This document shows, piece after piece, positions 31,465 to 43,919 of a DNA stretch of 64,000 nucleotides. How positions within the stretch are numbered: the first letter of the stretch is position 1; the number at the start of each line of letters is the position of its first letter. A program made the translations under genes and the position numbers. Origin of the DNA: Tetrastigma voinierianum (lineage: Eukaryota > Streptophyta > Magnoliopsida > Vitales > Vitaceae); assembly GCA_016808115.1 (NCBI GenBank), contig JAEQBH010007360.1, forward strand, positions 186,001-250,000, read 5' to 3'. Below the pieces are notes generated by a model. It was not told the DNA's origin, made no database searches, and saw only the letters and a program-made list of their open reading frames with translations.

Positions 31465-32353
31465 TCAAGCTGCTTCATCTTGGTTTACCAATTCTGCTTG
31501 CAATTTGGGGGCTTTTGGTTTCCCTGCATTTTGACCAATTAAGCAGACTTCATCAGCTCTTTGCTTGTCATCTTCCGCTAGCTTGTGCTTGTTACTCAAG
31601 TGAAAAATATTTAGCTCCAATGTCATGTTGCCAAATGTGAGCTGCATGACCCCATTCCAGCAATTAATTATCGCAGTGGAAGTGGCCAAAAATGGTCTTC
31701 CTAGAATAATTGAGGTACGTAGTTAGGCCCACTTGCTATTGAAACGATTATCAAGCACTACAAGTCCAACTGGGTAGTAGAAATTTGTCCACCTTTACCA
31801 ACACATCCTCGGCTATTCCCTTAGGAATCTTCACCGTCGATCGGCCCGATGATAGAGTGATGTTGGTAGGCTTAAGCTCTCCTAAGCCCTAGCTGCGCCA
31901 CGCGAATGGCGGTAGGTTTACTGCAGCCCCAAGTCTAACGGTGCTGTCTATCTGAGTCCCGCAAATGTTAGTGATATTGTGGGGATCCTGGATCCTTGTA
32001 TTTCACTGGGGTCTTGCTCTGTATGATGGCATTGACTTGCTCGGTTAGGAATGCTTTCTTTTCAATGCCTAACCCTTTCTTGACTGTGCACAGGTCCTTT
32101 AAGAACTTTGCATAAGTTGGGACCTGCCTAATCATGTCAGCGATTGGAATATTTGCAATAAAGCATAGCACCTCCCAAATTTCAGCTTGGTTTGGAATTT
32201 TTTTCTTGCCTCTTAGTGCTTGGGGAAATGGAGGGGGCATGTTTTTCTTCACTGGATCTTCACTGATTATTACCCTTTCTGGCTCAGCCTCCTTTTCTTT
32301 CTCAGTTTCTTCAGCAGCCATGGGCACTGGTTGCTCAATTTCTTTTCCACTCC
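31465..32353 (-). pseudogene. A2 protease remnant
   Basis: An open run at 32327-31968 has acidic EEKEAEPERVIISED-like and PPPFPQALRGKKK, then KFLKDLCTVKKGLGIEKKAF and KYKDPGSPQYH, the region that precedes plant retropepsins. The active site reads RLGAAVNLPP near 31935-31900, with Asp replaced by Arg. FYYPVGLVVLD and SIILGRPFLATS-like words follow. The last open run (31689-31465) reads STAIINCWNGVMQLTFGNMT then LELNIFHLSNKHK. Coding then stops; no RT follows. Confidence 0.82.
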
Positions 32354-33896
32354 TCAGTGATGAGCGCTGCTTATTGACCTTGAGTTGTTGGAAGAACCAA
32401 TCTCATGGACTCCTTTTGGATTTGGCAGTGTTTGGGAAGGGAATCTTCCTCTCTCCTGTACCTCCAGCAGATTGTTAATCTTGGTGATTGGATACTGTAA
32501 ATTATCAATCTTTTGATTAAGGCTACTCTCAAGCCCATCTATTCTCTTGTTCAGTGTACTTTCTATAGTATCAATTCTTTGTGTCAATTGTACATTGATC
32601 CCCTTTTGCTTTTCAAAAAAATTGCCTACCACCTTGCTCAAATTTAATATAGCTTGTTCCACAGGGGAGGAGGATGGTGATGGTTATGGTTGAGATGAGA
32701 ACCAAGGCGTTGTTTGGCACGAAATACATCGGGGATTAGGTTTCGGGAGAGATTAGGGTGATTCTTCCAATTGAAATTATGCATTATTACCGTATGGGGC
32801 ATTAGGTTGTGGCTTGTATTATTGCGACATTAGCATGCTCGACATGAATCCTTCGAGGAGTAATTGGGCTGATGTTCTCTGGATGGACAGTGGGTTGACA
32901 ATTGATGCATGGGTTGGCCTGTGCAGGATTTTAAGTCACTGCCTGCACTTCATGGAGCCTTTTTCCTTCCAGCTCTTCCACTTTCCTATCAAGGTTGATA
33001 TTTTTGCTTTCATCTCCATGTCTTCAGAAAATGCAAAAATTCCTCCCCTTTGGTGGGCTGAAGGCCTCATTTTCTCCACCTCCCTTGGGTTTGGCTCGTC
33101 CCAACCCTTGGAAGTTTCAGCCACATAATTCAAAAAATCCATGGCTTCATCTGGATGCTTGCTCAGGAAGTCCCCTCCACACATTGTTTCCAAAAGTTGC
33201 TTCATGGTTGGGGACATGCCACCATAGAAGTGGTTTACAAGCATCCAAGTGTCGAAACCATGATGTGGACAAGCACTGATGGTCTCCATGAACCTTTCCC
33301 AGCACTGATAGAACCTCTCGTTGTCGTGGGCAACAAAGTGTAGATTTGTCTCTTCAAATTGTTGGTCTTGTGAGAGCTGAAGAATTTTAAAAGTGCGCAC
33401 CAGCTCTGCCCGGCTCACGATGGTTCTTGGTCTCGATGGTCGTATATCTTGGCTTTGTCTTTGAGTCGATAAATGCCTTCAACTTCAACAAATCCATGTC
33501 AATTGTACCCTCCTTAAGGTTATGCACTTCCTCAAAATCCCATATGCTAGATTACATGGTATGGATTTTCTTTCTCCATACCATGAAATGTAGACGAGCC
33601 TTTAGGTAGGGTCTCAACTGCTTCACATCTTTAGCGGAGGTATGATGCGGGAAGGAGCACTAACTCTAGGAGTGTATGTGGTCCCTCATTGACCTGTATG
33701 TTGTTGGATTCATAGGGGTTGCTTGTTGACTTTGTTGTTCCTCAGGTAGAGGATCCATTTGCTCACTATGCACACTGATTTCATAGCCTTGCTCAACTGG
33801 TGCACTCACTCTTTGCAATCTACCTGATATTCCTTTGTCGAGTCTTTGCGCCAAGCTGCAATAACCTGAAAATGAGATAAGAAAGCAAAAGAACAA
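32354..33896 (-). pseudogene. A2 gag, broken
   Basis: Capsid gene of a Ty3/gypsy element. N-terminal remnants include TTYRSMRDHIHS (33700-33666) and PRVSAPSRIIPP. The core (33418-32936) includes NERFYQCWERFMETISACPH, HGFDTWMLVNHFYGGMSPTM, KQLLETMCGGDFLSKHPDEA and MDFLNYVAETSKGWDEPNPR. The tail (32662-32354) is a coiled coil with VEQAILNLSK-like start and repeats of the type IDTIESTLNKRIDGLESSLN. Frame breaks lie near 33420 and 32900. I see no clear zinc knuckle. Confidence 0.87.
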
Positions 33897-34035
33897 CGAA
33901 AGAAACTTGCCAAAAGGATGGAGTCATTAGCTAAACAAAGTATTTGTAAAAATAAAGCAGTCACGATTCTTGCTAAGTAAAGAAAACTTGTAATTCTTAT
34001 AGACGAAATTCAAAAAGGATTAAAAGGTCACAAAC

Positions 34036-34057
34036 ACTTGTAATGTGGATTACAAGT
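34036..34057 (-). ncRNA. A2 leader hairpin
   Basis: A 9-bp stem (ACTTGTAAT pairing with ATTACAAGT) with minus-strand loop CCAC, 33 bases 3' of the primer site. It is identical in stem to A3 and shows a compensatory pair change relative to A1 and A4. Predicted structure in the element RNA. Confidence 0.7.
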
Positions 34058-34090
34058 ACATATCAACTCATCATCCGTAGTTTGGCACCA

Positions 34091-34108
34091 TCCCCGGCAA
34101 CGGCGCCA
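34091..34108 (-). other. A2 primer binding site for tRNA-Asp
   Basis: The plus-strand TCCCCGGCAACGGCGCCA is the exact 3' end of plant tRNA-Asp including the terminal CCA start. It is two bases from the 5' LTR end at 34111. Confidence 0.93.
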
Positions 34109-34110
34109 TT

Positions 34111-37100
34111 TGATTCGTGCCACGGTAGGGTGATCTGGAATCAACAAAATTTGTTTCCTATTTTCCTCCTACTTCCATAGTAAAGCTCTCTTTAACGATA
34201 TAAGCGGTCTAGGGTGAACAAGGGGATAGGTTTTCATCCTGAGATGGTCGTATCATGTTTGAAAATGGTGAGACTTTTGTTTGGATTTTCGGATTTGCAT
34301 TAAAAAGTGTTGGAGTTGGTGTCATGATTAGTGCTCAAAAAGTGCTATTTTGAGCCCTGATGAGATAGGTTTGAGTGCACTGTGCGCAATATCATATCAA
34401 ATTAAGCCAATTGATGTGTGCGAGTCCATTTAGTTCCATAATACCATTTCGAGCTTGTTTTGGCGGTGATTTTGTAGGTTCTGCGTGCCTCGGCCAGCAT
34501 GTTTAAGTTGATGACAATATATGTGCGAATGATGAAACACGGTGTTTTCTATTATCAAATATCAAGTCGATTAATGGAGATTAGAGGCAATGTGATGAAG
34601 AAAGAGTGCAGTGGAGGATGCAGTGGCAAAGCAGTGAAGCGGAGCAATTCCAGGAAATTTCGCTATGATTGCGAAAATTTCGTGGGATGCATTCATAACC
34701 ATAGCGAAAATTTTGCAATCCTAAGCGAGTGGAAAATTCGCTAGCTATTGAAATTCTTTGTGCCTAGCGAAATTAGTAATTTCTCTATCTCACATGAATT
34801 TCGTAGGCTGGCGAAATTTCGCTAATAGCGAAATTCACTTGTTGATAGAGAGTTTTCCAGACTCGCTATCTACGTGTAATTTATTGAGAATTTGCGAAAT
34901 TTTAAAACATCTAAGCCTTGAGGAATTCTTACCAGCATGCGAATCCTGCCTGTTAATTTTGTGTATTTGTTCCTAAACGACTCGTTTTGGTGTATTACAC
35001 CTTGTCCATGTATGGCCAATGTTTTAGGCATTCTTGTATTTTCACACTTTGGGTGGCTATAAGCCCTATGATTTTGTAACCACTAGAAACTGGATTTCAA
35101 GAAGAATTCCCGACTTTCCATTTAGGGTTCATTTGCTCTCTTCTCTCCTCTTTCTTTCATTTTCTAGGGTGCCCAGAACACCTTAGGATGTAACCAAGGA
35201 TGCAAAACTAAGCCTCGTAGCCTTGAAGTGGAAGGTTGCTGGCTTGGTTTTTGGGGTTGCTGGGTTGTCCTCATGTTTTAAAATGCTACAGTCTTGTATT
35301 TATTGCTCAGCTTTCCAAAATAGGGTTTAAAGAAGCCATTTAATGTCATTACTTTGGTCAATACTTCCATGCTAGAGTCTGATGCATACTTATTAGATGC
35401 CTTGTTATTCTTAGATAGTCTTCTGTTGAAATGGGGTGAGTGTTAGTTTTAAGGCGAAAGAGCATGATGCATATTACCTGTGTTGACTCGAAATAAGTGG
35501 TTCTAGGAGTTAGGTTTTAAAGCTAAACAAAGATCCGGTTATGGCTTTGACTATACTTGCCATAATGAGAGGATATGACCGAGGACACTTGTTGCCCGAA
35601 ATGTTATCAAGCTAGTGACAAACCTTCGAGGTTACCATTTTACACTTCCACGTTAACCATTTGATCAGTCGGTGAACCTCCTGACCTCTGTTTTTAACAA
35701 AAATCCAAATCCAACTAAAGCCTCACCAATTTTTCAAACACTAATGCGAATCATTCCTAGGATGAAAACCCCGTCCATTGTTCGACCACAGACCGTATGC
35801 TGCGTGGCTTGACTACGGCGATGGAAGGTATAGGAAACTAATTTTGTTGATTCAGCTCCTCCCTCTGCGTGCACGAATCATGTCACTGGGCTAACTGAAA
35901 TAGCTTAAAATGAAATGTGAAATGGTAACCTTGAAGGCTTGGGTCACTAGCTTGATAAAATGGGGTTATTAAGATGTCCTCGGGTTATTTCCTCGCATTA
36001 GGGAAAATGACATATAGTCAAAGATAAGCAGGATCTTTGTTTGGCTATAAAACCTAACCCTAAAACACTCCTATTTGAGTCCCGATCATATCAGGCATTC
36101 AATGTTCAATTAGTTTGAAAACCTAGCATTTAACCTCATTTCAATGGCTCGTAAATGACATCTAAGAATGTCAGTGCATCTACCTTTAGAATGCCTTTGA
36201 ACTACAAACGTAATGATATTGACCCGAAAAGGAAGAAGACATTAAATAGCATTAAACCCTAGTTTGAAAAGTTTGGAGCCATAAATGCAGTACCTGTTTC
36301 ATTTAAAGCATGAGAGACAACATAAGCCACCAATAACCAAGCTAGTAACCTCTTCCAAGGCTTTAGGCTTAGCCAAGCATCCCTTGAGTTGTCATCCTCA
36401 AAGGGTGTGTTTGGAAGCTTGAAAATGAGAGAAGAAGAGAAAGAGAAGAAAAATGTAACCTAAAACCAAAAGGCTGAAAGCTTGGATAAAAATAAGTTAG
36501 GGTTACAAAAAAGAAAGTTATAAGGTGGCTTATATAGCCAACCCAATTGTGTGAAATACAAAAATACCTAAAATACATGATTCTGATAGGGACAAAATGG
36601 AATTATACAAAAGCGAGGTCGTTTGGAATCAAAAACACGGGGAATGATTTGGCTATGTAGTGAATTTAGCTATCATAGCGAAAATACAAACCTCTTGAGA
36701 ATTCAAATTTTTCGCTATGCACGATGTTCGCTATGATAGCGAAATTTATTTAACAGCGAAAAAATGTGCATAAGCGAAAATTTATTGGGATTACCATTAC
36801 CGCTATGGTTGCGAAATTTTTGCAATCACTAGCGAAAATTTCGCAATGCATAGAAAATCATGTTGCCTCTGCATTGCCTGCGCATCGATTCGGCTTCTAA
36901 TTCATCACTTCCACTTGACATTTCTTCGTTTGGGGTGATGAAATCAGAAATTCTCACATTCACTTGCAATCTGGCTTGGCTTGTTGGCGAAGTTCTCAAA
37001 ACCATGAAACTACCAAAACAACCTCGAAACAAGTAATTACTTATAAATAGACACAGCAAATGCCAATTGGCAATTTACATGATTAGTGCTAGCACTCAAA

Positions 37101-37146
37101 CCTATCTTGAATATGACTCAAAATAGCACTTTTTGGGTACTAATCA
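34111..37146 (-). repeat. A2 5' LTR (right), split by a solo LTR
   Basis: Parts 34111-34324 and 35886-37146 together match 28005-29462. The interruption at 34325-35880 with TGTCA on both sides is a later insertion. It carries a TATA box at 36529-36537 and a palindrome cluster at 36650-36850. Confidence 0.9.
34325..35880 (+). mobile_element. Solo family-A LTR, TSD TGTCA
   Basis: A 1556-bp LTR from TGATTAGTGCTCAAAAAGTG to GTGCACGAATCA, opposite in orientation to its host LTR, flanked by TGTCA (34320-34324, 35881-35885). No internal sequence remains. It contains its own palindrome cluster (34655-34890). Short open frames here are not genes. Confidence 0.93.
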
Positions 37147-37160
37147 GTGGCTCCGGGTTG

Positions 37161-39069
37161 TGTGGCTCCAAATCCTGAGTGTCTAGTTGACCCGCAGATC
37201 AACTGCGTGTAAACTGTGTCTCATATCATGAGACCCATACATATGAGTAAAATTAATACATTGGCCTACACACCATACTCACAAAATATATCTAACTATA
37301 TTACAATAGTTTCAAGAGTTGTTACACACTCTTAATACAAACATGTTTCAATTGTAATATTTCATACATGTTTTACAAAAACGTAATCAAAGCCACATGT
37401 TGGCTTTCTTCTCAAAAGCGGCCTCTAATGAGTGTCGTCTTCCCGAACACTCCCTGTACCTGAAAGGGGGATCCCACGACGGGGTGAGCAATGCCCAGTA
37501 GTGATAATCTCCTACATGGTTTGCATCCCAAGTGCACATGTAATCGACAGACACATTCGGCAAATGCATGATCCTACTTGAATATCTACATGCCCAAACC
37601 CATGTCAGTCCTCATGGAGCTCCCTCACATCTTATACCGTATGTGAAAAGTAATCTTCAACAAAAATCATTTGTTCCAATTGTGGAGCAGCCCTCGATAT
37701 AAAAACGTTGGAAAATCCTCCGAGGTGAATTTGTTGGGTAACTCTCTAAAACAATTCATGGGCCCCTCCGATGTGAATTGTTGGACAATTTTCCCAACAC
37801 AATTCTTCGAACAACTTTCCGATAAAATTATTATTTTTAATAATTTTACAAAAGAATTCATCGTTTAGACAACCCTCCGATTTAAATACGTCATGCCTCC
37901 ACGACTACTATTCTACGGTGCTTACGGTTCATATGAAATGCATTATGCCATTTCCTATATCCAATTCTATTTCACACACAATTATATTTCATATAAATCA
38001 AGCAAATCGTAACACTTTAAAATTACATGATTTAGCGATTCTTTCAGCACATATCTCAAGCCATTCATTTTAGCGATATTATGCAAGCAATACACATGGA
38101 CAATTTCAATTCAGCCATCGACAATTTGTTTTTAACGGTCCCCAGCAATCGTGGGCTGTCCATGAAACGACCCCCTCATCAAACATGGTTCCACTTCCTC
38201 GGGGCAAGAAATCAATAATGGCCATTTCGACCTCTGACACCCCGAAAACCACGAATTTGCATGTTATTCAAATATCGACACTATTACAAATATAACACAT
38301 ATAAGGCACCGCAAGGGACCATTTTTAGTCGAGATCAGTCAGGGACATCCCGAAATGGGTCTCGAAATTTAACATTCAATCCCGATTTCGGGTGATCAAG
38401 CGGCCATCCGGCCTCGTACCATCGAACCATTTTAAATGGCTCTTAAGCCGAAAATAAAACAAGTAGGAGAAAACCCCTGCAGCCCCAGGGAGTTAGCCGA
38501 GCTATGAAAACCTTGATATCGAAGTGCGTAGCTCTTGCTGTGAGAACAACTTTGTCTCTTGGCTCGCCGGGATTCGACGGTCCGATCACCGGAAAATCTA
38601 GAGAGAAGTTAGACACTCTCTCCCCAAAAAACCCTCTTTCTTTTCACTCTGCTTTTCCTTACCACGTCCGGTTGGGAAGCAGTCGAAGGACTTGTCCTCA
38701 CCATGCGAAATGTCAGCCAGTGATGGTTGGCTTGGATTCGTATCAAACTTATCCTACTGCTTTGGGTTTTCGCCGTGGCGTAAATGCGTGTCGTATGACC
38801 TTGCAACGCTCGTGTTGACTTACTCTGCACATGACACGTAGGCGCCTCTTGCCACGCTCAAAAATGTCAAGTGTACGCCTTTACCCTCGGTGCACCGAAA
38901 AATGTGAAATTTCGGTATGCGGAATTTAGTGAAATTTAACGTAATTAGGTAGATTTGTGAGACGATTAACGGTGAAGTCAGTTTTTCATCAAGATCTAGA
39001 AAATTCTGGATTTTGACCGAAATTATAATTTTACCATTTCTGAGAAAATTAGAATTTTCTCGGGTTTAT
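37161..39069 (-). repeat. C 3' LTR (left)
   Basis: It begins TGTGGCTCCAAATCC and ends near CTCGGGTTTAT on the plus strand (the canonical end GGTTTTACA is decayed). It matches the solo LTR 13256-15094 in reverse complement. Small repeats in it carry GAATTGTTGGACAATT and CTCCGA blocks near 37700-37880, forming several short inverted repeats. Confidence 0.88.
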
Positions 39070-39199
39070 TCTTCCCCCACTTAAAAATTTAGATCCCGAG
39101 AAATTCGTACAATCTAAAATCACATGCATATGCGGCATACTATGTCTTGTGTGTAAACTAATCATTTAAGTATTAAGCGACTAAACCCGTACCTTCATC
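39070..39199 (-). other. C polypurine tract and 3' untranslated
   Basis: The plus-strand TCTTCCCCCACTT at 39070-39082 is the minus-strand polypurine tract AAGTGGGGGAAGA, directly next to the 3' LTR. The rest is untranslated. Confidence 0.8.
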
Positions 39200-40510
39200 C
39201 TAAACAAGAAGGGATAGGTAGCTCGCATGTATCTCGCGCTCCCACGTTGCCTCCTCCACTCCACGGTGTTGCCATAGTACTTTGACTAGCCTCACGGTCT
39301 TGCATCATAAAACACGATCGAACTATCCATAATGCACACTAGTCCCTCCTCGAAGGTCCCATCCATGTCAACCTCAATCTCTCCCAATCCACTACATGAG
39401 CTGGATCTAGAGTGTACCTCCGGAGCATGGAGACGTGAAATACCTCATGGACACCTGACATGTTGGGCGTAAAGCGACCGTCGCTGGTGCTATCCTCTGA
39501 AGTATCTCGAAGGGTCGATGAACCTCGATAGCTTCACGCTTGCGAACTGACCCTCCTCTCTTAGGCATCACCTTGAGCGTGATCTCGACTCGAACTCAAG
39601 GTGACGTCGTACATCGGCCTTAAGCTCTTCTAGGTTCGAGCCATGAAGGCGTTGTAAGTATCAAACTCACCTTCTGGAGTGTCTCTAATAAGATCGAGGA
39701 CCGGTGGAGCTCTCTCCCACCTCGGTCCAACATATCGGTGATCTACATGGCCTCCCATACAATGCCTAATATGGTGCCATCTGTATACTCGCGATAAGCT
39801 GTGTTGCTAGGAGAATTCCATGAAGTAAGAATGCTCTTCGGCTACCCTTATGATCCCGGGGCGCATGCTCTTGACATGTCCTTTAACTACTGTATGGTCC
39901 TCTCATTACGACCATGCATGCGTGGGTGGAAGGTACATGCTCATGGTCGGTCGTGTGCCCGCTAGCCTTTTAGGCTCTTCAGTCTTGTAAACCTCGGGTC
40001 TCCTATCGACCCCTATGGATCTGGTCTCCATGTGGCCAGGACGATCTCTCGAATATACAATAGGCGGAAAATGTAAGTCTACTATCACCCTTGCCAGCGT
40101 CATATCACGTGAAGGTCATCGCCACGGCTAGGAAATGTCGTCGTCATGGTAGATCTTATCACCCATGCCAGCGTCATGCCTCGCGGCGTCGAGTGGCCAA
40201 GTGGGTCACAAAATCCATCGTGACGTGCTCCCCTTCCACTTTCGGCTACCTCCGATGCATTTGAAGTAGATCTGTGGCCGGTGCTCGGCCTTAACTTGCT
40301 AACATGTGAGATGTCGTGAACAAAGTCCCTACATGTCTCTTCATCCCCTCGATCAATCTTAGCGTGAAGATCTGGTATCTTCGTTTCACACGGATCTGCA
40401 ATAAATCGAGGCGATTAAACTCCACGAGGATCCCCTCTAAATCGGTTAAGCAGGGAACCACTACACCGTCTTCTATATCAAGACCACCATACATTGTGGA
40501 TGGTCCATTC
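39200..40510 (-). pseudogene. C integrase with chromodomain-like tail, broken
   Basis: Minus-strand blocks in order are: zinc-binding region ending GMKRHVGTLF (40494-40291); first catalytic aspartate in EHVTMDFVTH (about 40235-40200); a decayed SRDRPGHMETRS for the second (about 40065-40020); PCRSPICWTEVGERAPPVLD (about 39760-39690); LKVMPKRG near 39560; and a DPAHVVDWEEIEVDMDG-like segment near 39400-39360. The C-terminus is KTVRLVKVLWQHRGVEEATW (39300-39240), the strand typical of chromovirus chromodomains. Stops and shifts are dense, and the GQ-E block is not clear. Confidence 0.82.
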
Positions 40511-41189
40511 CCTCGTCACTGTACTATTTGTACTCGGTCCTTGATGAACAAACTTATCTCCGCGTCACGTCTTTGGGACTCGATCACTCTGGCGAATAGA
40601 GCGGTGCTAATACTAAACTCCCAAACATACAGGCACATCGTTTGTACTATAATGGCTTGTCCCACAGTCTCGAGCATCTGCCACTCCCAGGAAGCAATAC
40701 TAGCCAATGCTCCACAGTGACACAGCGTGCATCGGCCACCATATTTGCCTTACTAGGATGGTAATGCAAAGTGAAGTCATAATCACAGCTAGGAACTCCA
40801 TCCATCTGCTGCCTCATGTGAGGTCGCTCAGTGAAAATATACTTCAAAATTTTGTGGTCTGAGTACATCTCGAGCTACTCGCCATATATGTAGTGGCACC
40901 CAGTCTTGGCGAAGACTACGGTTGACAACTCATGCTAGTGTGGTAGGAGTAATTCCGCTCATGATTCTTCAACTGGTGGGAACCATAAGCTACAACTCTC
41001 CCGGAATGCATCAAAACACATCCCAGTCTAGCCTTCGAGGCATCACAATACACTGTGTACCCTTGTCCTCTCTCTGGGACTATCAGGATAGGAGCTGAAG
41101 TAAGCCTCCTCTTCAACTCATGAAATGCCTCCTCACATCAGTCATCCCAATCAAACTTGACTATCCTTCGGTCCAATCTCGTCATAGCG
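40511..41189 (-). pseudogene. C RNase H, broken
   Basis: A run at 41116-40916 reads TSAPILIVPERGQGYTVYCD then ASKARLGCVLMHSGRVVAYG and SHQLKNHERNY, with the first RNase H aspartate (CDAS) intact. A second run (40868-40647) gives YSDHKILKYIFTERPHMRQQ and DFTLHYHPSKANMVADA, the C-terminal half. A frame break lies between them near 40900. Confidence 0.88.
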
Positions 41190-41959
41190 TTAATCGGGAG
41201 AAATCCTCAGTGATCTCTGTTGTGCAGGCCCGATCCCCGAGAAACTCACGTATCTCAAAGGCGACTTAGGTCTCTCCCGACTCATCACTGCCTCGACCTT
41301 CTCGGGGTCCACTAACACACCTGATGCTGACACTATGTGCCCCAAGAATCTCACCTCAATAAGCCAAAACTCGCACTTACTGAACTTGGCGTATAGTCGA
41401 TGGTCTCTCAATCGCTGCAAAACAATCCTCAAGTGATCCTCATGCTCCCTCTCTGACTGGGAGTAGATCAAAATGTCATCCACGAAGACCATGAAAAACT
41501 TATCCAAATAGGGTTGGAATACCCTATGCATGAGGTCCATGAATGTCGCTGGCGCATTCTTCAATCCAAAGGGCATCATAAATCAAGCTGAGAAGTGCCA
41601 TAGCAGCGTCTTCTTGTCTTAGGGATATCGTCTCTGGCTCCCTCAAGCGATGGTAACCCCGGTCAGAGTGCATCTTAGAATAGACTCGCGCTCCTCTATT
41701 GGTCGAACAAATGAATTAATCCTCGCTGATAGGTACGATTCTTGATCGTAACCTGTTCAGCTAATAGGTAATTAATGCACGGTCAGAAGGAGTCTATCTT
41801 TCTTCTTCACAAAGAGAACCGAAGCGCCCCATGGTGAAGTGCTCGATTACAATAGATCAGCAATCATTAACTCTTGTAAATTTGGACCTTGAGCTCTATG
41901 ACTCAATTGGTGCTACATCCTATGTGGAGTCATAGAGATGGCGAAGTATCGAGTGTAAG
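41190..41959 (-). pseudogene. C reverse transcriptase, 3' part
   Basis: The open run 41579-41190 begins MMPFGLKNAPATFMDLMHRV and includes DKFFMVFVDDILIYSQSERE, with the catalytic VDD intact, then LYAKFSKCEFWL and VRFLGHIVSASGV. Upstream (41580-41900) the finger region is shifted but shows STSPWGASVLFVKKKD-like and RINSFVRPI-like words. The gene is split at 41959/49193 by A1. Confidence 0.88.
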
Positions 41960-43572
41960 CGATTAATGCCTAGTCACGATTTTGAATATATTAGATAGGT
42001 TTGAGTGCTTTTGCGCATTAATCATGTCATTATACCAATTGAGTGTTCAAGTCTTCTTAGTAGCACCTGCCATTTAGAGTATTTTTGGCTGTTTGCGGGT
42101 TTTTCCCGCACTTTAGAAGTTCAATATCGGGATGTATGATGAATCATGAAGTTTGAACTCAAATTATCGACCATCAACCGGCCCGAATCAATGAAAAGGC
42201 GAAAGCGAAGTGAAGAAAAATTGATGCATTAGAAGAGCGAAGCAAGCGTGAAGATCGACCGTCCGGGAATTTCGCTAAGCGCAAAATTTATTTGAACTTG
42301 AGAAAATTTCGCGGAGTTTAAGCGAAATTTCGCAAATTCAGCAATTGTATATTTTGCTAGACAGGGGTTTTATTTGAGCCTTGTTCTTTGCGAAATTTCA
42401 TGTTTAGCTACTCACGAAAATTCGTAAGCTAGAGAATTTCGCTAGCTAACGAAATTGCCAAGCCTTAAGCGAAATTTCTTATTTCATATGCACACAGTGA
42501 TTTCGCTACCTAGCGAAAATCTTGATCCTAAGCGAAATTCAACTGCCTAGATCATGTTTTGTAATTAATACTGACCCAGGCTTGAATTTGGTGTATTACT
42601 CTCTTGTCCTTTAACTTAGCGGGTGTTAGATTTTTTGGTATTTTCATATATTGAGGTGGCCTATATAAACCCCTCTCTTTTGTAATCAATGTAGAATTTT
42701 GGGGAAACATGATTTGGGGAGAGAAGAATTTGTAAGTTTTTCATTTTGTAAAATAAAGTCTCGTATTTTATTTAGGGTTTTATTTTCCTCTCTTCCTCTC
42801 TCTCTTTCATACTTTCTAGGCTTCAAACACCCCTCTTGGGGATGACAACTCAAGAGATGCTTGAAAATAAGCCTCCTTTCTTTTGAAGGAAGGAAGCTAG
42901 CTTGGTGGTGGGGCATATGCATGTTGTCCTCTTGTCTTGAAAGTCACGAGTCTTGTATTTATGGCCCTCGTCTTCTCGAATTAAGGGTTGAATAGCATTG
43001 AATGTTGTTGATTTGTGATACTCTCCATGCTTTAGGATCAGTGCATACTTATTGCTGAATTATGCGTGGTTCATTAGATAGTCTTCTGAGCCTCTTAGAT
43101 GATATTTAATGCTAGGGTTTCAAACTAAAAAAGGGCCATAGCTGCATGCTACCTGTGTTGACTCAAATAGGAGTTGTTTTTTTTTAGGGTGAGGTTTGCT
43201 AGTTAAATATAGATCCGGTTATGCCTTGGACTATAGGTTGCATGTCATAACGCGAGGATAAAACCCGAGGACACTTGTTTGCCCTAACTTACCAAGTTAG
43301 TGACCTAAATCTTCAAAGTTAACTTTTTCACACTTTACTTCCAGTTTCTGATTCTAGAATTACAAACTACTTCCTTTGTTTTTGAAGCAAATCGAAAAGT
43401 CAAATAGAAAGCCTTACCTTTTTACACTTTCATGCGTATCATTTTAGGATGAAAAACCCATCCCCGTGTTCGACCCTAGACCACTATATTGCAGTAGCTT
43501 GACTACGGTAGTAGGAAGCAGGTGTATATAAATTTTGTTGTTGATTAAGCTTATTTCTTGTAGTACGAATCA
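41960..43572 (+). repeat. A1 5' LTR
   Basis: It starts CGATTAATGCC (T to C at base 1) and ends GTACGAATCA. TATA box at 42662-42669. Palindrome cluster at 42270-42545 with words such as GCGAAATTTCGC and ATTTCGCTAGCTAACGAAAT. Confidence 0.9.
42662..42669 (+). promoter_or_regulatory. A1 5' LTR TATA box
   Basis: TATATAAA following GAGGTGGCC, conserved at 48274-48281 in the 3' LTR and in the A2 and A3 LTRs. It would place transcription start about 30 bases downstream, near CTCTTTTGTAATC. Confidence 0.6.
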
Positions 43573-43625
43573 ATTAGCGTAGATTAAAGTGGTGCCCGAC
43601 TACTAATGGTAAGTTGAAGTGTACT
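43573..43625 (+). other. A1 decayed primer site and leader
   Basis: Right after the LTR, ATTAGCGTAGATTAAAGTGG replaces the expected tRNA-Asp complement; the following GTGGTGCC aligns with GATGGTGCC in A2. The primer site is therefore mutated or partly deleted here. Confidence 0.65.
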
Positions 43626-43641
43626 TGTGATCAACATCACA
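43626..43641 (+). ncRNA. A1 leader hairpin
   Basis: TGTGAT, loop CAAC, ATCACA. It carries the G-C version of the pair that is A-T in A2 and A3. The outer three pairs of the A2/A3 stem are lost. Confidence 0.65.
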
Positions 43642-43919
43642 TATAGTGGAGGTAACCTTTTACCCCTTTTTGTCACTCGAGTTATTTATGCTTGCAAGTG
43701 TTCATCATTTGCGATAAGCGCCTTTGTTTGTTTTCTGATCGGTTTATTTTGGTAACCACTAATCTTTGTAAGCTTTGTTGGTACTCTTTGTTGTCTCTAT
43801 AAATTTTGTAATAGTGTTTAATACCTTGATAGGATAGAACACATCGGGTAGTGAATAGAATTAGTACACAACTTGACCCAAACAGTGAGGTTAGTGTACA
43901 TACTGATACCATGGATCCC

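Larger units (their letters stand above)
28005..37146 (-). mobile_element. A2: family-A gag-only element
   Basis: Minus-strand element with LTRs at 28005-29462 and 34111-37146 (the latter split by a solo LTR), an exact tRNA-Asp primer site, leader hairpin, gag, protease remnant, short proline-rich region, conserved 3' block and polypurine tract. No RT, RNase H or integrase sequence is present, although the structure is otherwise complete. Flanks GTAGT (28000-28004) and GTGGC (37147-37151) could be a target duplication with two transitions. It sits in the 3' noncoding region of B1. Confidence 0.87.

Noticed and set aside
42270..42545. Palindrome cluster as E2F or CGCG-box sites
   Set aside because: TTTCGCTA lacks the GCGC core of E2F sites and TCGCGA does not fit the CAMTA CGCG-box; no known factor is assigned.
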